Shown here piece after piece: positions 1 through 5,240 of a stretch of 5,240 nt of DNA. The DNA is taken from contig DASTKD010000219.1 in NCBI GenBank assembly GCA_035716135.1, positions 1 to 5,240 on the forward strand, read 5' to 3'. The notes beneath the pieces were generated by a model. That model was not told where the DNA came from, ran no database searches, and worked only from the letters and a program-made list of their open reading frames with translations. The translations under genes and the position numbers were made by a program. Each line of letters starts with the position of its first letter. Within the stretch, counting starts at the first letter, position 1. Origin of the DNA: CF-113 sp035716135. Its GTDB lineage: Bacteria; Chloroflexota; Ktedonobacteria; Ktedonobacterales; Ktedonobacteraceae.

Positions 1-318
1 GAGAGAATATAACAATATTTTTTAGAGTCTATGGTAAATGTTGTGATCTTAACTTCTTTTATCCATTGATGCTACACTACATCATGCATTCTTTGAGATC
101 AACTTTATCGGTTTGCATTTAAAAAGTGAATCTTTAAGCAGATGACTTTATCGTTGCGAAGTACGAAATTAGCGGGAGAGGTACTGGAAAGCAATGCAAT
201 TACTTTGCCGCGTTCTGTTCTGGAATAGTCTAACACCACCAGTATGCATTTTCGGTTAGTAGCGGCAAAGCATAATCAAGAAAAGAATGTGCTGTGGGCA
301 AAAGACTACGAATTATAA
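1..318. other. AT-rich intergenic region, no supported gene
   Basis: This stretch lies downstream of the minus-strand tRNA and has no convincing coding frame on either strand. It is clearly more AT-rich than the genes to its right. A 9-bp inverted repeat is present (CTTTGCCGC at 203-211, GCGGCAAAG at 262-270), but its 50-nt spacer makes it a poor terminator. The left edge (about 2-23) can form a weak AT and GU hairpin that runs into T residues, too weak to call. A 28-codon frame at 142-228 lacks a ribosome binding site. It may hold the 3' trailer of the tRNA transcript and the upstream region of a gene beyond the left edge. Confidence 0.6.
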
Positions 319-391
319 TGGGCCCAGCTGGATTTGAACCAGCGACCAACTCGTTATGAGCAAGCTGCTCTAACCACTGAGCTATGGGCCC
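319..391 (-). tRNA. tRNA with CAU anticodon, probably tRNA-Ile2 (lysidine-modified)
   Basis: Read on the minus strand, the 73 nt fold into a full cloverleaf: acceptor GGGCCCA/TGGGCCC, D stem GCTC/GAGC, anticodon stem GCTTG/CGAGT, T stem GCTGG/CCAGC with loop TTCAAAT, and discriminator A. The anticodon loop is CTCATAA, giving CAU. It is not the initiator: position 1-72 is a G-C pair and the three G-C pairs of the initiator anticodon stem are missing. In E. coli, C4-G69 and C5-G68 together with the CTCATAA loop are what TilS recognises to make lysidine in tRNA-Ile2. All three are present here, and the body is very close to E. coli tRNA-Ile2 as I recall it. Elongator tRNA-Met is the alternative. 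CCA is not encoded, so it must be added by the CCA-adding enzyme. Confidence 0.95.
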
Positions 392-402
392 TCGTGGGAC
401 GT

Positions 403-431
403 ATTGTAACATACCTCGATAGCGTTGGGAA
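403..431 (-). promoter_or_regulatory. Candidate sigma70-type promoter of the tRNA gene
   Basis: On the minus strand a -10 hexamer TACAAT (403-408, 5 of 6 consensus bases) lies 17 nt from a -35 hexamer TTCCCA (426-431, 4 of 6). Transcription would start about 5 nt before the mature tRNA 5' end at 391. The short leader and good spacing fit a stable RNA promoter. The call is by eye and has no expression support. Confidence 0.5.
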
Positions 432-513
432 GAGGGCAATTTTCGTTTCCATCCAATAATATGATATGCTCTTCAGGAGAAAAGAGCTTCTTTAACTGAT
501 GAGGAGAAAATCC

Positions 514-933
514 ATGAGTAGCAATGGTCTGGTCACTGTTGCGAGCAGGTTCAGTGTCCGCGAAACGATAGATCGATTGGCCGCCGCCGCCACTTCCGCA
601 GGTTTGCTGGTATTCGCTCGCATTGACCATGCCGCGAACGCCGTGCAAGCAGGTATGGAACTTCGCCCGACCGAATTGCTGATCTTTGGTAATCCCAAAG
701 GCGGCACACCCCTAATGCAAGATAAGCAGACAGCTGGTATTGACCTTCCTGTCAAGGCTCTTGCCTGGGAGGATGAAGAGGGAAAGGTGTGGCTGACGTA
801 TAACGAGGCAAGGTGGCTTGCCACACGTCACGAATTGGGGGTTCGCAGCAAGGATGCAGTCGAGGCCATCGAAAAGGGTCTGGCAGCGCTCGCTCGAAGC
901 AGTGCTGAAAGCGCAGATACGGGCCAAAGTTGA
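514..933 (+). CDS. DUF302 domain-containing protein
   Basis: The 139-residue product matches the DUF302 family, whose biochemical role is not known. The domain covers roughly residues 33-98. Its hallmarks are a FARIDHAANA segment (34-43), the strongly conserved FGNPKGGTPLM turn (58-68), GIDLP (75-79), and a WEDEEGKVWLTY strand pair (85-96). There is no signal peptide, membrane segment or cysteine, so it should be cytoplasmic. I chose the ATG at 514 because GAGGAG (501-506) stands 7 nt before it. An in-frame ATG at 499 would add five residues, but its nearest AGGAG is about 19 nt away. A weak -10 (TATGAT, 460-465) lies upstream without a clear -35. The gene is transcribed away from the tRNA and toward the lipoprotein gene, with only 31 nt between the two stop codons. 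It seems to be a single-gene unit. Confidence 0.9.
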   Translation: MSSNGLVTVASRFSVRETIDRLAAAATSAGLLVFARIDHAANAVQAGMELRPTELLIFGNPKGGTPLMQDKQTAGIDLPVKALAWEDEEGKVWLTYNEARWLATRHELGVRSKDAVEAIEKGLAALARSSAESADTGQS

Positions 934-973
934 AGAAGTATTGCGTGGGAGTGAACCCTTTTTTTCAACTTTG
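925..973. terminator. Inverted repeat over two convergent stop codons, possible bidirectional terminator
   Basis: CAAAGTTGAA (925-934) is the exact reverse complement of TTCAACTTTG (964-973). One G-U and two A-U pairs further inside (935-937 with 961-963) extend it to about 13 bp in RNA. The loop of 938-960 contains a 3-bp GGG/CCC element followed by a T run (959-965). Both stop codons, TGA at 931-933 on plus and TGA at 965-967 on minus, lie in the arms. Position and symmetry suggest termination or 3'-end protection for both convergent transcripts. The stem is AT-rich and no U tract follows it, so intrinsic termination is not certain. Confidence 0.45.
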
Positions 974-2101
974 CAGCGTACTGCTATAATCAGACGGCAC
1001 TGTGCAGCCGCTATAGAGCTTTGCCAGCAACTGCTCTTGATCGGTCACGACGATCTTGCCAGAGGTGCAGGACATCGTTAGCTTGACGGCACCCATCTGG
1101 AGATCCTGGCGCAGGGGCTTGGGATGACCATTCACATCGAGAACGCCAAATATCCAGCCGTATTGGGCATTGTAGAAGTCCATGCCACTAAAGTAAAAGA
1201 AAGGCACACCGTACTTTATCGTCGTCTGCACATCGGTAATCAGCGTTATTATATGCGAGATAGCCACTTCGCGCGCATTGCTGGCATCAAGGCCACAGCC
1301 GTTGACACAACCCGTACCCTCGACCACCCAGAGATGTTTGCCTAAATTACCGCCGGTGTTATTAACATGGAGTTGCTGCGCCCAGTAAACATACTGCTGG
1401 TACAGATTGTTCGTACCCGCGTCGGGATAGCCATTGTGCCAGCTATCGATGAGGCCCAGGATTTGTGAGCGCCAGTTCCAATTGCCTCCCGGATGCACCG
1501 AAGAGTTCATTGCGGACTGCATGGCATCGAGGTAATGAACCTGGTCCGTCAATTTTGCATCGTCGTCAGGAACGACGAGAGGGTCCATAGCTCCCAGAAT
1601 AACAGGGATAGTAGGACTTACCGCGTGGACCGCGCTCTGGCACAGATCAAAAAATCTGGCAAAGCGTTCTGGCGTGACATACAGGGTAGTAGCACTTTGC
1701 TTCATCTGCTCGTTGCCACACTGCACCGCATCCGCGCCTGCCTGCGCTACATCGTTGAGGGGAGTCGTAGCAAAGAGACTCTCGCCACTGGTCTGACAGT
1801 AGGTGAGCAAGACACGCATACCCTGGCTATGATAGCTGCCAATGGTGTCCTTGAGGACTTGACCGCTCAAATCTTTGGAGCCACAGGTTGGATAGCCCAG
1901 ACGCACCCAGGGAATGCCTGGAAAAGAACCGGGGCTGGTAGCATTTCCAGCGATGCCAAGTACACTTCCTGAGCGGAACCCGACGGGCGATGGAGGTGGC
2001 CCTGCTGGCGGCGGCGTTCCACCAATTTGAATATTACATGCCGCGAGCAATAGACTACCGGCCAGCATAGCTGCAAGAATTATCAAGGACTTTCTTCTCA
2101 T
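965..2101 (-). CDS. Secreted lipoprotein, possible clan GH-A-like TIM-barrel glycosidase
   Basis: The 378-residue product begins with an arginine/lysine-rich start and a hydrophobic stretch (residues 5-21) ending in the lipobox LAAC (19-22). It should therefore be lipidated at C22 and anchored on the outer face of the membrane. A proline-rich linker (about 30-39) leads to the main domain. Features resembling clan GH-A glycosidases are an early barrel strand PWVRLGY (64-70), a GNE motif (129-131) where the acid/base glutamate would be E131, and LWVVEGTG (257-264) where the nucleophile would be E261. FFYFSGMDF (301-309) could be the last strand. Eight cysteines follow C22, which suits disulfides outside the cell. 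The start at 2101 sits before the signal peptide. Its nearest good AGGAG (2115-2119) is 13 nt away, which is long. I do not recognise a specific family, and the enzyme assignment is inference. A non-catalytic barrel is also possible. Confidence 0.85.
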   Translation of the reverse strand: MRRKSLIILAAMLAGSLLLAACNIQIGGTPPPAGPPPSPVGFRSGSVLGIAGNATSPGSFPGIPWVRLGYPTCGSKDLSGQVLKDTIGSYHSQGMRVLLTYCQTSGESLFATTPLNDVAQAGADAVQCGNEQMKQSATTLYVTPERFARFFDLCQSAVHAVSPTIPVILGAMDPLVVPDDDAKLTDQVHYLDAMQSAMNSSVHPGGNWNWRSQILGLIDSWHNGYPDAGTNNLYQQYVYWAQQLHVNNTGGNLGKHLWVVEGTGCVNGCGLDASNAREVAISHIITLITDVQTTIKYGVPFFYFSGMDFYNAQYGWIFGVLDVNGHPKPLRQDLQMGAVKLTMSCTSGKIVVTDQEQLLAKLYSGCTVPSDYSSTLQS

Positions 2102-2179
2102 ACTGCTCTCTCTTCTCCTGGAGACACCTCCCCTCGCTTCTTATGCAAAACTCGCTGACTACTATGTTCTTAGAAGCAA

Positions 2180-2208
2180 TTGCCATAAAATATATTGTAG
2201 CATGGCAA
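2180..2208. promoter_or_regulatory. Candidate operator, 7-bp dyad
   Basis: TTGCCAT (2180-2186) and ATGGCAA (2202-2208) are perfect inverted copies separated by 15 nt, with half-site centres 22 bp apart. Two helical turns is the spacing expected for a dimeric regulator on one face of the DNA. The spacer contains a minus-strand TACAAT (2194-2199) that could be the -10 of the lipoprotein gene. A poor -35 (TATACA, 2216-2221) lies 16 nt away. A bound protein could thus block lipoprotein transcription. The regulator is unknown. Confidence 0.4.
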
Positions 2209-2210
2209 CG

Positions 2211-2228
2211 CGAATTGTATAAAATTCG
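2211..2228. promoter_or_regulatory. Second short dyad in the divergent promoter region
   Basis: CGAATT (2211-2216) and AATTCG (2223-2228) flank the 6-nt spacer GTATAA, 3 nt from the first dyad. It overlaps a plus-strand TATAAA (2218-2223) that has a weak TTGTAG (2195-2200) 17 nt upstream, a possible secondary korAB promoter. It may be a second protein site or simply AT-rich chance symmetry. Confidence 0.25.
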
Positions 2229-2259
2229 TGGGTTCGCATGTTTAATCTCCGGGGAAGTG

Positions 2260-2268
2260 TGATATAAT
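2260..2268 (+). promoter_or_regulatory. Extended -10 promoter for korAB
   Basis: TGATATAAT is a perfect extended -10 element (TG, one base, then the consensus hexamer TATAAT at 2263-2268). No good -35 lies 16-18 nt upstream, which extended -10 promoters can do without. The start site would be near 2275, leaving a leader of about 225 nt before the korA start. Confidence 0.55.
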
Positions 2269-2288
2269 GGTGGATGTTATACGAGAAG

Positions 2289-2349
2289 TTCTGTTCCTCC
2301 CGTTTCGCGCAAGAGCAGTACGTGCCATTGGGGACGCCTGAGAACAGAG
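2289..2349 (+). promoter_or_regulatory. Potential structured leader RNA domain
   Basis: TCTGTTC (2290-2296) pairs exactly with GAACAGA (2342-2348), and a U-G pair can close outside it. The enclosed 45 nt can form at least one inner hairpin: CGTGCC (2321-2326) with GGGACG (2331-2336), with one G-G mismatch and an ATTG loop. A closing helix around inner stems is the layout of many leader RNAs. I could not match it to a known riboswitch. The CCTGAGA at 2337-2343 recalls part of the TPP riboswitch, but the rest of that motif is missing. Confidence 0.3.
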
Positions 2350-2444
2350 ACGAGACGAAGGCATAGATACGTGGCTTTTCATGGCAAGATTTCTAGAGGT
2401 GTTCGTTCAATTAGAGAACAAACGAGACACACCCGCAACTACGG

Positions 2445-2487
2445 GGCCGCGCCATATGTTGGACAATGGCGCGGTCACACATTTTTT
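2445..2487 (+). terminator. Terminator-like hairpin just before the korA ribosome binding site
   Basis: CCGCGCCAT (2447-2455) and ATGGCGCGG (2466-2474) form a perfect GC-rich 9-bp stem around a 10-nt loop, extended by a G-U and a G-C pair (2446-2475, 2445-2476). Five nucleotides later comes a run of six T (2482-2487), and the AGGGAG ribosome binding site starts at 2490. The shape suggests an attenuator or a control of ribosome access. The 5-nt gap before the T run weakens it as a strong intrinsic terminator. Confidence 0.4.
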
Positions 2488-2501
2488 CCAGGGAGCATTC
2501 G

Positions 2502-4274
2502 ATGGAGAATGAAGTAACGATTAGGATTGGCGGCGAGTCGGGCGAGGGAACCATTTCGGGTGGCGATATTCTGGCCCTGGCTGCCGCGCGGTGGGGGTAC
2601 CATGTGTATACCTTCCGCACCTTCCCCGCCGAAATTCTCGGTGGACCATGTATGTTTCAAGTGCGTATCAGCGATAAACCGGTGAAGTCGATGGGCGACT
2701 CTGCTGATGTGCTGATCTGTTTGAACAGAGAGGCGTTTGATCGCAATATCGGCGAATTGCGGCACGGCGGCGTGCTAATATATGACCCATCCGACTTCAC
2801 GCCCGATAGCGGCGATTTCATCACCTACCCCATTCCATTCAACGACATCGCGCGCAAAGAAGTGCAGCTTTTCCAGACCAAAAATATGGTCATGATGGGA
2901 GCCATCTCCGGCCTATTCGGCCCGCCACTGGAAGCCATTACCCAGGTAGTGGAGTCCAAGCTCTCCAAATCGCGCAAAGCCAATCCCATCTTGATGGAAA
3001 AGAACATGCTGGCGCTAGAGGTCTCTAAAAAGTACGTGACCGAGCAACTGACCAAGCGCGACGCCTACCAGTTGGGAGCCGTCGAAAAAGCCGACCGCGT
3101 CGTGCTGAACGGCAACCAGGCAGTAGTAGTCGGGGCATTGATGGCGCATTGCGACTTCTTCGCCGGCTATCCCATCACCCCGGCCAGCGACATCATGGAG
3201 GGACTGGCGAAAGAGCTACCGCAGATCGGCGGCACCTTCCTGCAAGCTGAAGACGAGATCGCCGCCATGACCTCAGTACTGGGCGCATCGTTTGGTGGAG
3301 CGCGCGCTATGACCGCCACCTCCGGCCCCGGTTTCGCGCTGATGAGTGAGGCCATTGGCTATGCATCGATGGCCGAACTACCCGCCGTCATCGTCGATGC
3401 CCAGCGCGCCGGTCCCAGTACCGGAATGCCGACCAAGATGGAGCAATCCGACCTGAGTTTCGCCCTCTACACCGGACACGGCGACACCCCGCGTATCGTT
3501 GTCGCCCCTGCGGACGTGGCCGACTGCTACACCCTGATGGTCGATGCCTTCAACATGGCCGAACGCTACCAGGTACCCGTTATCTTCCTGACCGACCAGT
3601 CGCTCACCGCGCGCGTGGAGAGCGTTGACCGCAGCAAATTCGAGCCTAGAGAAAGCGTAAGACGTGTCCTGCACGCTGCTCAGAACGGCACGAATGGCGC
3701 GTCGAGCAATGGCAATGGACACGCGGCAGGCGTTGTTGACGAACATGCCTTCGCGCGCTATGCCTACACCGCCAGCGGCATCTCCCCGTCCTCAGCGCCC
3801 GGACATGGAGCAATGTCCTACGTCGCAACCGGCCTGGAACATGATATTCACGGGCATCCCGATTATGAACCAGCAGATCATACCGCGATGATGCAGAAAC
3901 GTTTCCAGAAGCTGGCAACGGCTGCCGCTGAGCTGCCTCAACCGCAGCGTTATGGCGACGATAATGCTACGATTGGCCTGATTGGCTGGGGTTCGACCGA
4001 AGGCACCATTCAAGAGGGTGTTGATCGCGCCCGCGCGAAGGGGTACAAAGTAGCGTCCCTGCATCCGCGCGTGCTTTCGCCCCTGCCAGATCGCGCCATT
4101 CAGGATTTCATCAACTCAGTCAAAACCGTGATTGTGCCAGAATGTAACTATTCTGGTCAGTTAGCCAACTTGCTCGGCGCGAAATATGGCCTCAAAGCCA
4201 TTCGCGTCAACAAATTTGGCGGCATACCATTTACCGCAGGCGAGATTCTGCAAGCAATTGAGGAGGCGAATTAA
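2502..4274 (+). CDS. korA: 2-oxoglutarate (2-oxoacid):ferredoxin oxidoreductase, alpha subunit (fused gamma-alpha)
   Basis: With KorB this 590-residue cytoplasmic subunit oxidatively decarboxylates a 2-oxoacid, most likely 2-oxoglutarate, to its acyl-CoA while reducing ferredoxin. The gamma-type domain comes first (about residues 5-175), with GESGEGTISGG (11-21). The alpha-type thiamine-enzyme pyrimidine domain follows (about 195-380), with YPITP (223-227) that contacts substrate in this family, TSGPG (273-277) and QRAGPSTGMPTK (301-312). The C-terminal transketolase-like domain (about 485-590) carries ECNYSGQLANLL (547-558). A 17-residue Asn/Gly/Ala-rich linker (394-410) sits between the last two. 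I chose ATG 2502 because AGGGAG (2490-2495) stands 6 nt before it. The in-frame ATG at 2466 lies inside a hairpin arm and would add 12 unlikely residues. The korB site overlaps its last codons. Exact substrate choice is inferred from similarity to Kor rather than pyruvate enzymes. Confidence 0.93.
   Translation: MENEVTIRIGGESGEGTISGGDILALAAARWGYHVYTFRTFPAEILGGPCMFQVRISDKPVKSMGDSADVLICLNREAFDRNIGELRHGGVLIYDPSDFTPDSGDFITYPIPFNDIARKEVQLFQTKNMVMMGAISGLFGPPLEAITQVVESKLSKSRKANPILMEKNMLALEVSKKYVTEQLTKRDAYQLGAVEKADRVVLNGNQAVVVGALMAHCDFFAGYPITPASDIMEGLAKELPQIGGTFLQAEDEIAAMTSVLGASFGGARAMTATSGPGFALMSEAIGYASMAELPAVIVDAQRAGPSTGMPTKMEQSDLSFALYTGHGDTPRIVVAPADVADCYTLMVDAFNMAERYQVPVIFLTDQSLTARVESVDRSKFEPRESVRRVLHAAQNGTNGASSNGNGHAAGVVDEHAFARYAYTASGISPSSAPGHGAMSYVATGLEHDIHGHPDYEPADHTAMMQKRFQKLATAAAELPQPQRYGDDNATIGLIGWGSTEGTIQEGVDRARAKGYKVASLHPRVLSPLPDRAIQDFINSVKTVIVPECNYSGQLANLLGAKYGLKAIRVNKFGGIPFTAGEILQAIEEAN
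4261..4266 (+). promoter_or_regulatory. korB ribosome binding site inside the end of korA
   Basis: A perfect AGGAGG lies within the last codons of korA and 10 nt before the GTG start of korB. It decides the GTG start and, with the 2-nt gap between the genes, suggests translational coupling so that the two subunits are made in equal amounts. Confidence 0.8.
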
Positions 4275-4276
4275 TC

Positions 4277-5122
4277 GTGTCACAAACAACCCTGACTCTC
4301 ACGCCAAAAGATTACAAAAGCGAGGTGAAACCAACCTGGTGTCCTGGCTGCGGGGATTTTGGCGTACTCAACGCCATCTACAATAGCCTGTCGGTCTTGA
4401 AACTGCCGCCCGACGAAACGGTCGTGGTGTCCGGTATCGGCTGCTCCAGCCGCCTGCCGCACTTTGTGCAAACCTTCGGCTTCCACAGCCTGCACGGTCG
4501 CGCGCTGCCCATCGCGCAGGGCATGAAGATGGCGCGCCCCGACCTGACGATACTGGCGGTAGGCGGTGACGGCGACATGTTCAGCATTGGCGCCGGGCAT
4601 CTCATTCACGCCGCGCTGCGCAACATCGACATTACGGTAGTAATCATGGATAACGAGATCTATGGCCTGACCAAAGGGCAGACCTCGCCAACCTCGCCGA
4701 CTGGTCACACTACCAAATCGACCCCCTACGGTCTGCTGGCTTCGCAGTTCAACCCCATCGCCACAGCGCTTTCGCTGAACGTCAGTTTTGTGGCGAGAGG
4801 CTTTTCATCACGGCCAAAAGAACTGGCGGCGCTGATCGAACAGGGCATCCAGCACAAGGGGTTTTCGTTCATCCACGTTCTTAGCCCATGTCCGACGTTC
4901 TACAACACGATGGATGCATGGAAAACGACGGTCGCGCCCATGCCCGCCGAGCATGACACGCATAACCGCTTCAAAGCGATGGAGCTGTCGATGGAGACCG
5001 AAAAGCCATACGTCGGCCTCTTCTACCAGGATGACCGCACCACCATGGATGAAGCGGCGCATCAAATGACGCAGCAGGCCGGTGCATTCGACATCAACAA
5101 GTACATGGGGCGCTATAAATAG
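4277..5122 (+). CDS. korB: 2-oxoglutarate (2-oxoacid):ferredoxin oxidoreductase, beta subunit
   Basis: This 281-residue subunit carries thiamine diphosphate and the [4Fe-4S] cluster that passes electrons to ferredoxin. WCPGCG gives C22 and C25; C56 (GIGCSS) and C205 (LSPCPTF) complete the four cluster ligands usual in this family. LHGRALP (72-78) is typical of KorB. The thiamine diphosphate motif starts at GGDGD (96-100) and ends at DNEIYGLTKGQ (125-135), with N126 the expected metal-binding asparagine. The TSPTSPTG run (136-143) is also usual. Length is normal for the short KorB form. The start is GTG, supported by AGGAGG 10 nt upstream, and the gene begins 2 nt after korA. No ferredoxin-like delta subunit or CoA-binding domain is present, so the enzyme must use a separate ferredoxin encoded elsewhere. 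A perfect palindrome 16 nt after the stop ends the operon. Confidence 0.95.
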   Translation: MSQTTLTLTPKDYKSEVKPTWCPGCGDFGVLNAIYNSLSVLKLPPDETVVVSGIGCSSRLPHFVQTFGFHSLHGRALPIAQGMKMARPDLTILAVGGDGDMFSIGAGHLIHAALRNIDITVVIMDNEIYGLTKGQTSPTSPTGHTTKSTPYGLLASQFNPIATALSLNVSFVARGFSSRPKELAALIEQGIQHKGFSFIHVLSPCPTFYNTMDAWKTTVAPMPAEHDTHNRFKAMELSMETEKPYVGLFYQDDRTTMDEAAHQMTQQAGAFDINKYMGRYK

Positions 5123-5138
5123 CAAAGCGAGCCAATCA

Positions 5139-5168
5139 AAAAGGGCGACCCGCGCGGGTCGCCCTTTT
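5139..5168. terminator. Bidirectional intrinsic terminator
   Basis: A perfect 30-nt palindrome gives a 13-bp stem (5139-5151 with 5156-5168) around a GCGC loop. The core arms are GGGCGACCC and GGGTCGCCC, flanked by A residues on the left and T residues on the right, so each strand ends in a U run of four or five. It lies 16 nt after the korB stop on plus and 1 nt after a minus-strand stop codon (5170-5172), which suits termination from both sides. Confidence 0.9.
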
Positions 5169-5169
5169 G

Positions 5170-5240
5170 TTATCCGACCTTCCTATTGGTGTCGGCTGCC
5201 GTCCAGAGTTTGGACGAGTTGACAACAGCGTGGGTAAATT
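5170..5240 (-). CDS. Possible C-terminal end of a convergent gene, cut by the window edge
   Basis: A minus-strand frame enters from the right edge and runs 22 codons to TAA at 5170-5172. It reads FTHAVVNSSKLWTAADTNRKVG at most, too short to recognise a family. Support comes from position: its stop is one base from the strong palindromic terminator, which has a U run on this strand too, and 15 of the 22 third codon positions are G or C. A chance open frame of this length is common, so the call rests mainly on the terminator. Confidence 0.35.
   Translation of the reverse strand, partial: FTHAVVNSSKLWTAADTNRKVG

Larger units (their letters stand above)
2102..2501. other. Divergent intergenic region with regulatory DNA and korAB leader
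   Basis: This 400-nt gap separates the divergent lipoprotein gene and korA and shows no coding frame I trust. From left to right it holds the ribosome binding region of the lipoprotein gene, a 7-bp dyad (2180-2208), a 6-bp dyad (2211-2228), an extended -10 promoter facing korA (2260-2268), and then a leader of about 225 nt with several potential hairpins. Two of these (2289-2349 and 2445-2476) are listed separately. Others are GTTCGTTC/GAACAAAC (2401-2408 with 2416-2423, one mismatch) and CCCG/CGGG (2432-2435 with 2442-2445). Confidence 0.7.

Noticed and set aside
102..153. Direct repeat ACTTTATCG about 43 nt apart
   Set aside because: Only two short imperfectly flanked copies; not a CRISPR or iteron array.
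142..228. 28-codon plus-strand frame (ATG 142 to TAG 226-228), its end faintly like an AbrB-type antitoxin segment
   Set aside because: No ribosome binding site, very short, lies in AT-rich gap, and the resemblance is only a few residues.
203..270. 9-bp inverted repeat CTTTGCCGC / GCGGCAAAG downstream of the tRNA
   Set aside because: The 50-nt spacer and lack of a following T run make it an unlikely terminator, and no mobile element flanks it.
1493..1972. 159-codon plus-strand frame opposite the lipoprotein gene
   Set aside because: It is antisense to a gene with a clear signal peptide and lipobox, and its product has no recognisable domain.
2331..2350. TPP riboswitch upstream of korA
   Set aside because: Only the short CTGAGA piece is present; the second conserved half of the TPP aptamer is not found downstream.
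2466..2501. Longer KorA start at ATG 2466
   Set aside because: No ribosome binding site before it, the ATG is buried in a stable hairpin arm, and the extra 12 residues do not look like KorA, whereas ATG 2502 has AGGGAG at good spacing.
5219..5240. Perfect -35 hexamer TTGACA at 5219-5224 on plus
   Set aside because: The matching -10 would fall beyond the window, and it lies inside the possible minus-strand coding end, so it cannot be judged.

Overview
This window reads as ordinary bacterial chromosome. It holds one tRNA, four complete protein genes and probably the tail of a fifth at the right edge. The organism cannot be fixed from sequence alone. The use of a ferredoxin-linked 2-oxoacid oxidoreductase, Shine-Dalgarno-led starts, a lipoprotein with a lipobox, moderate-to-high GC in genes and AT-rich gaps would suit a soil or environmental bacterium. 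My guess, from the overall look of the proteins, is a Chloroflexota (Ktedonobacteria-like) genome, held with low confidence.

Layout: 1-318 is an AT-rich gap with no gene I can support. A tRNA with a CAU anticodon lies on the minus strand at 319-391. Its acceptor stem and anticodon loop fit the lysidine-modified isoleucine tRNA better than methionine tRNA. Its candidate promoter sits in the gap that it shares, divergently, with a plus-strand gene for a small DUF302-family protein (514-933). That gene converges on a minus-strand gene (965-2101) for a secreted lipoprotein that may be a TIM-barrel glycosidase-like protein. The two stop codons lie in the two arms of one inverted repeat.

The gap 2102-2501 separates the lipoprotein gene from a divergent two-gene operon. 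It contains two dyads that look like operators, an extended -10 promoter, and a leader of about 225 nt with several potential hairpins. The last hairpin is followed by six T residues and stands just before the ribosome binding site.

The operon at 2502-5122 encodes the alpha subunit (fused gamma-alpha form) and the beta subunit of a 2-oxoglutarate/2-oxoacid:ferredoxin oxidoreductase, korA-korB. The genes are separated by 2 nt and are probably translationally coupled. Together they should form the enzyme that decarboxylates a 2-oxoacid to the acyl-CoA and reduces ferredoxin. A perfect 30-nt palindrome (5139-5168) ends the operon. On its far side a minus-strand frame runs in from the right edge and stops one base away, so the palindrome probably terminates transcription from both sides.

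I do not see a new multi-gene system. The most interesting material is non-coding: the korAB leader, the dyads upstream of it, and the inverted repeat over the two stop codons.
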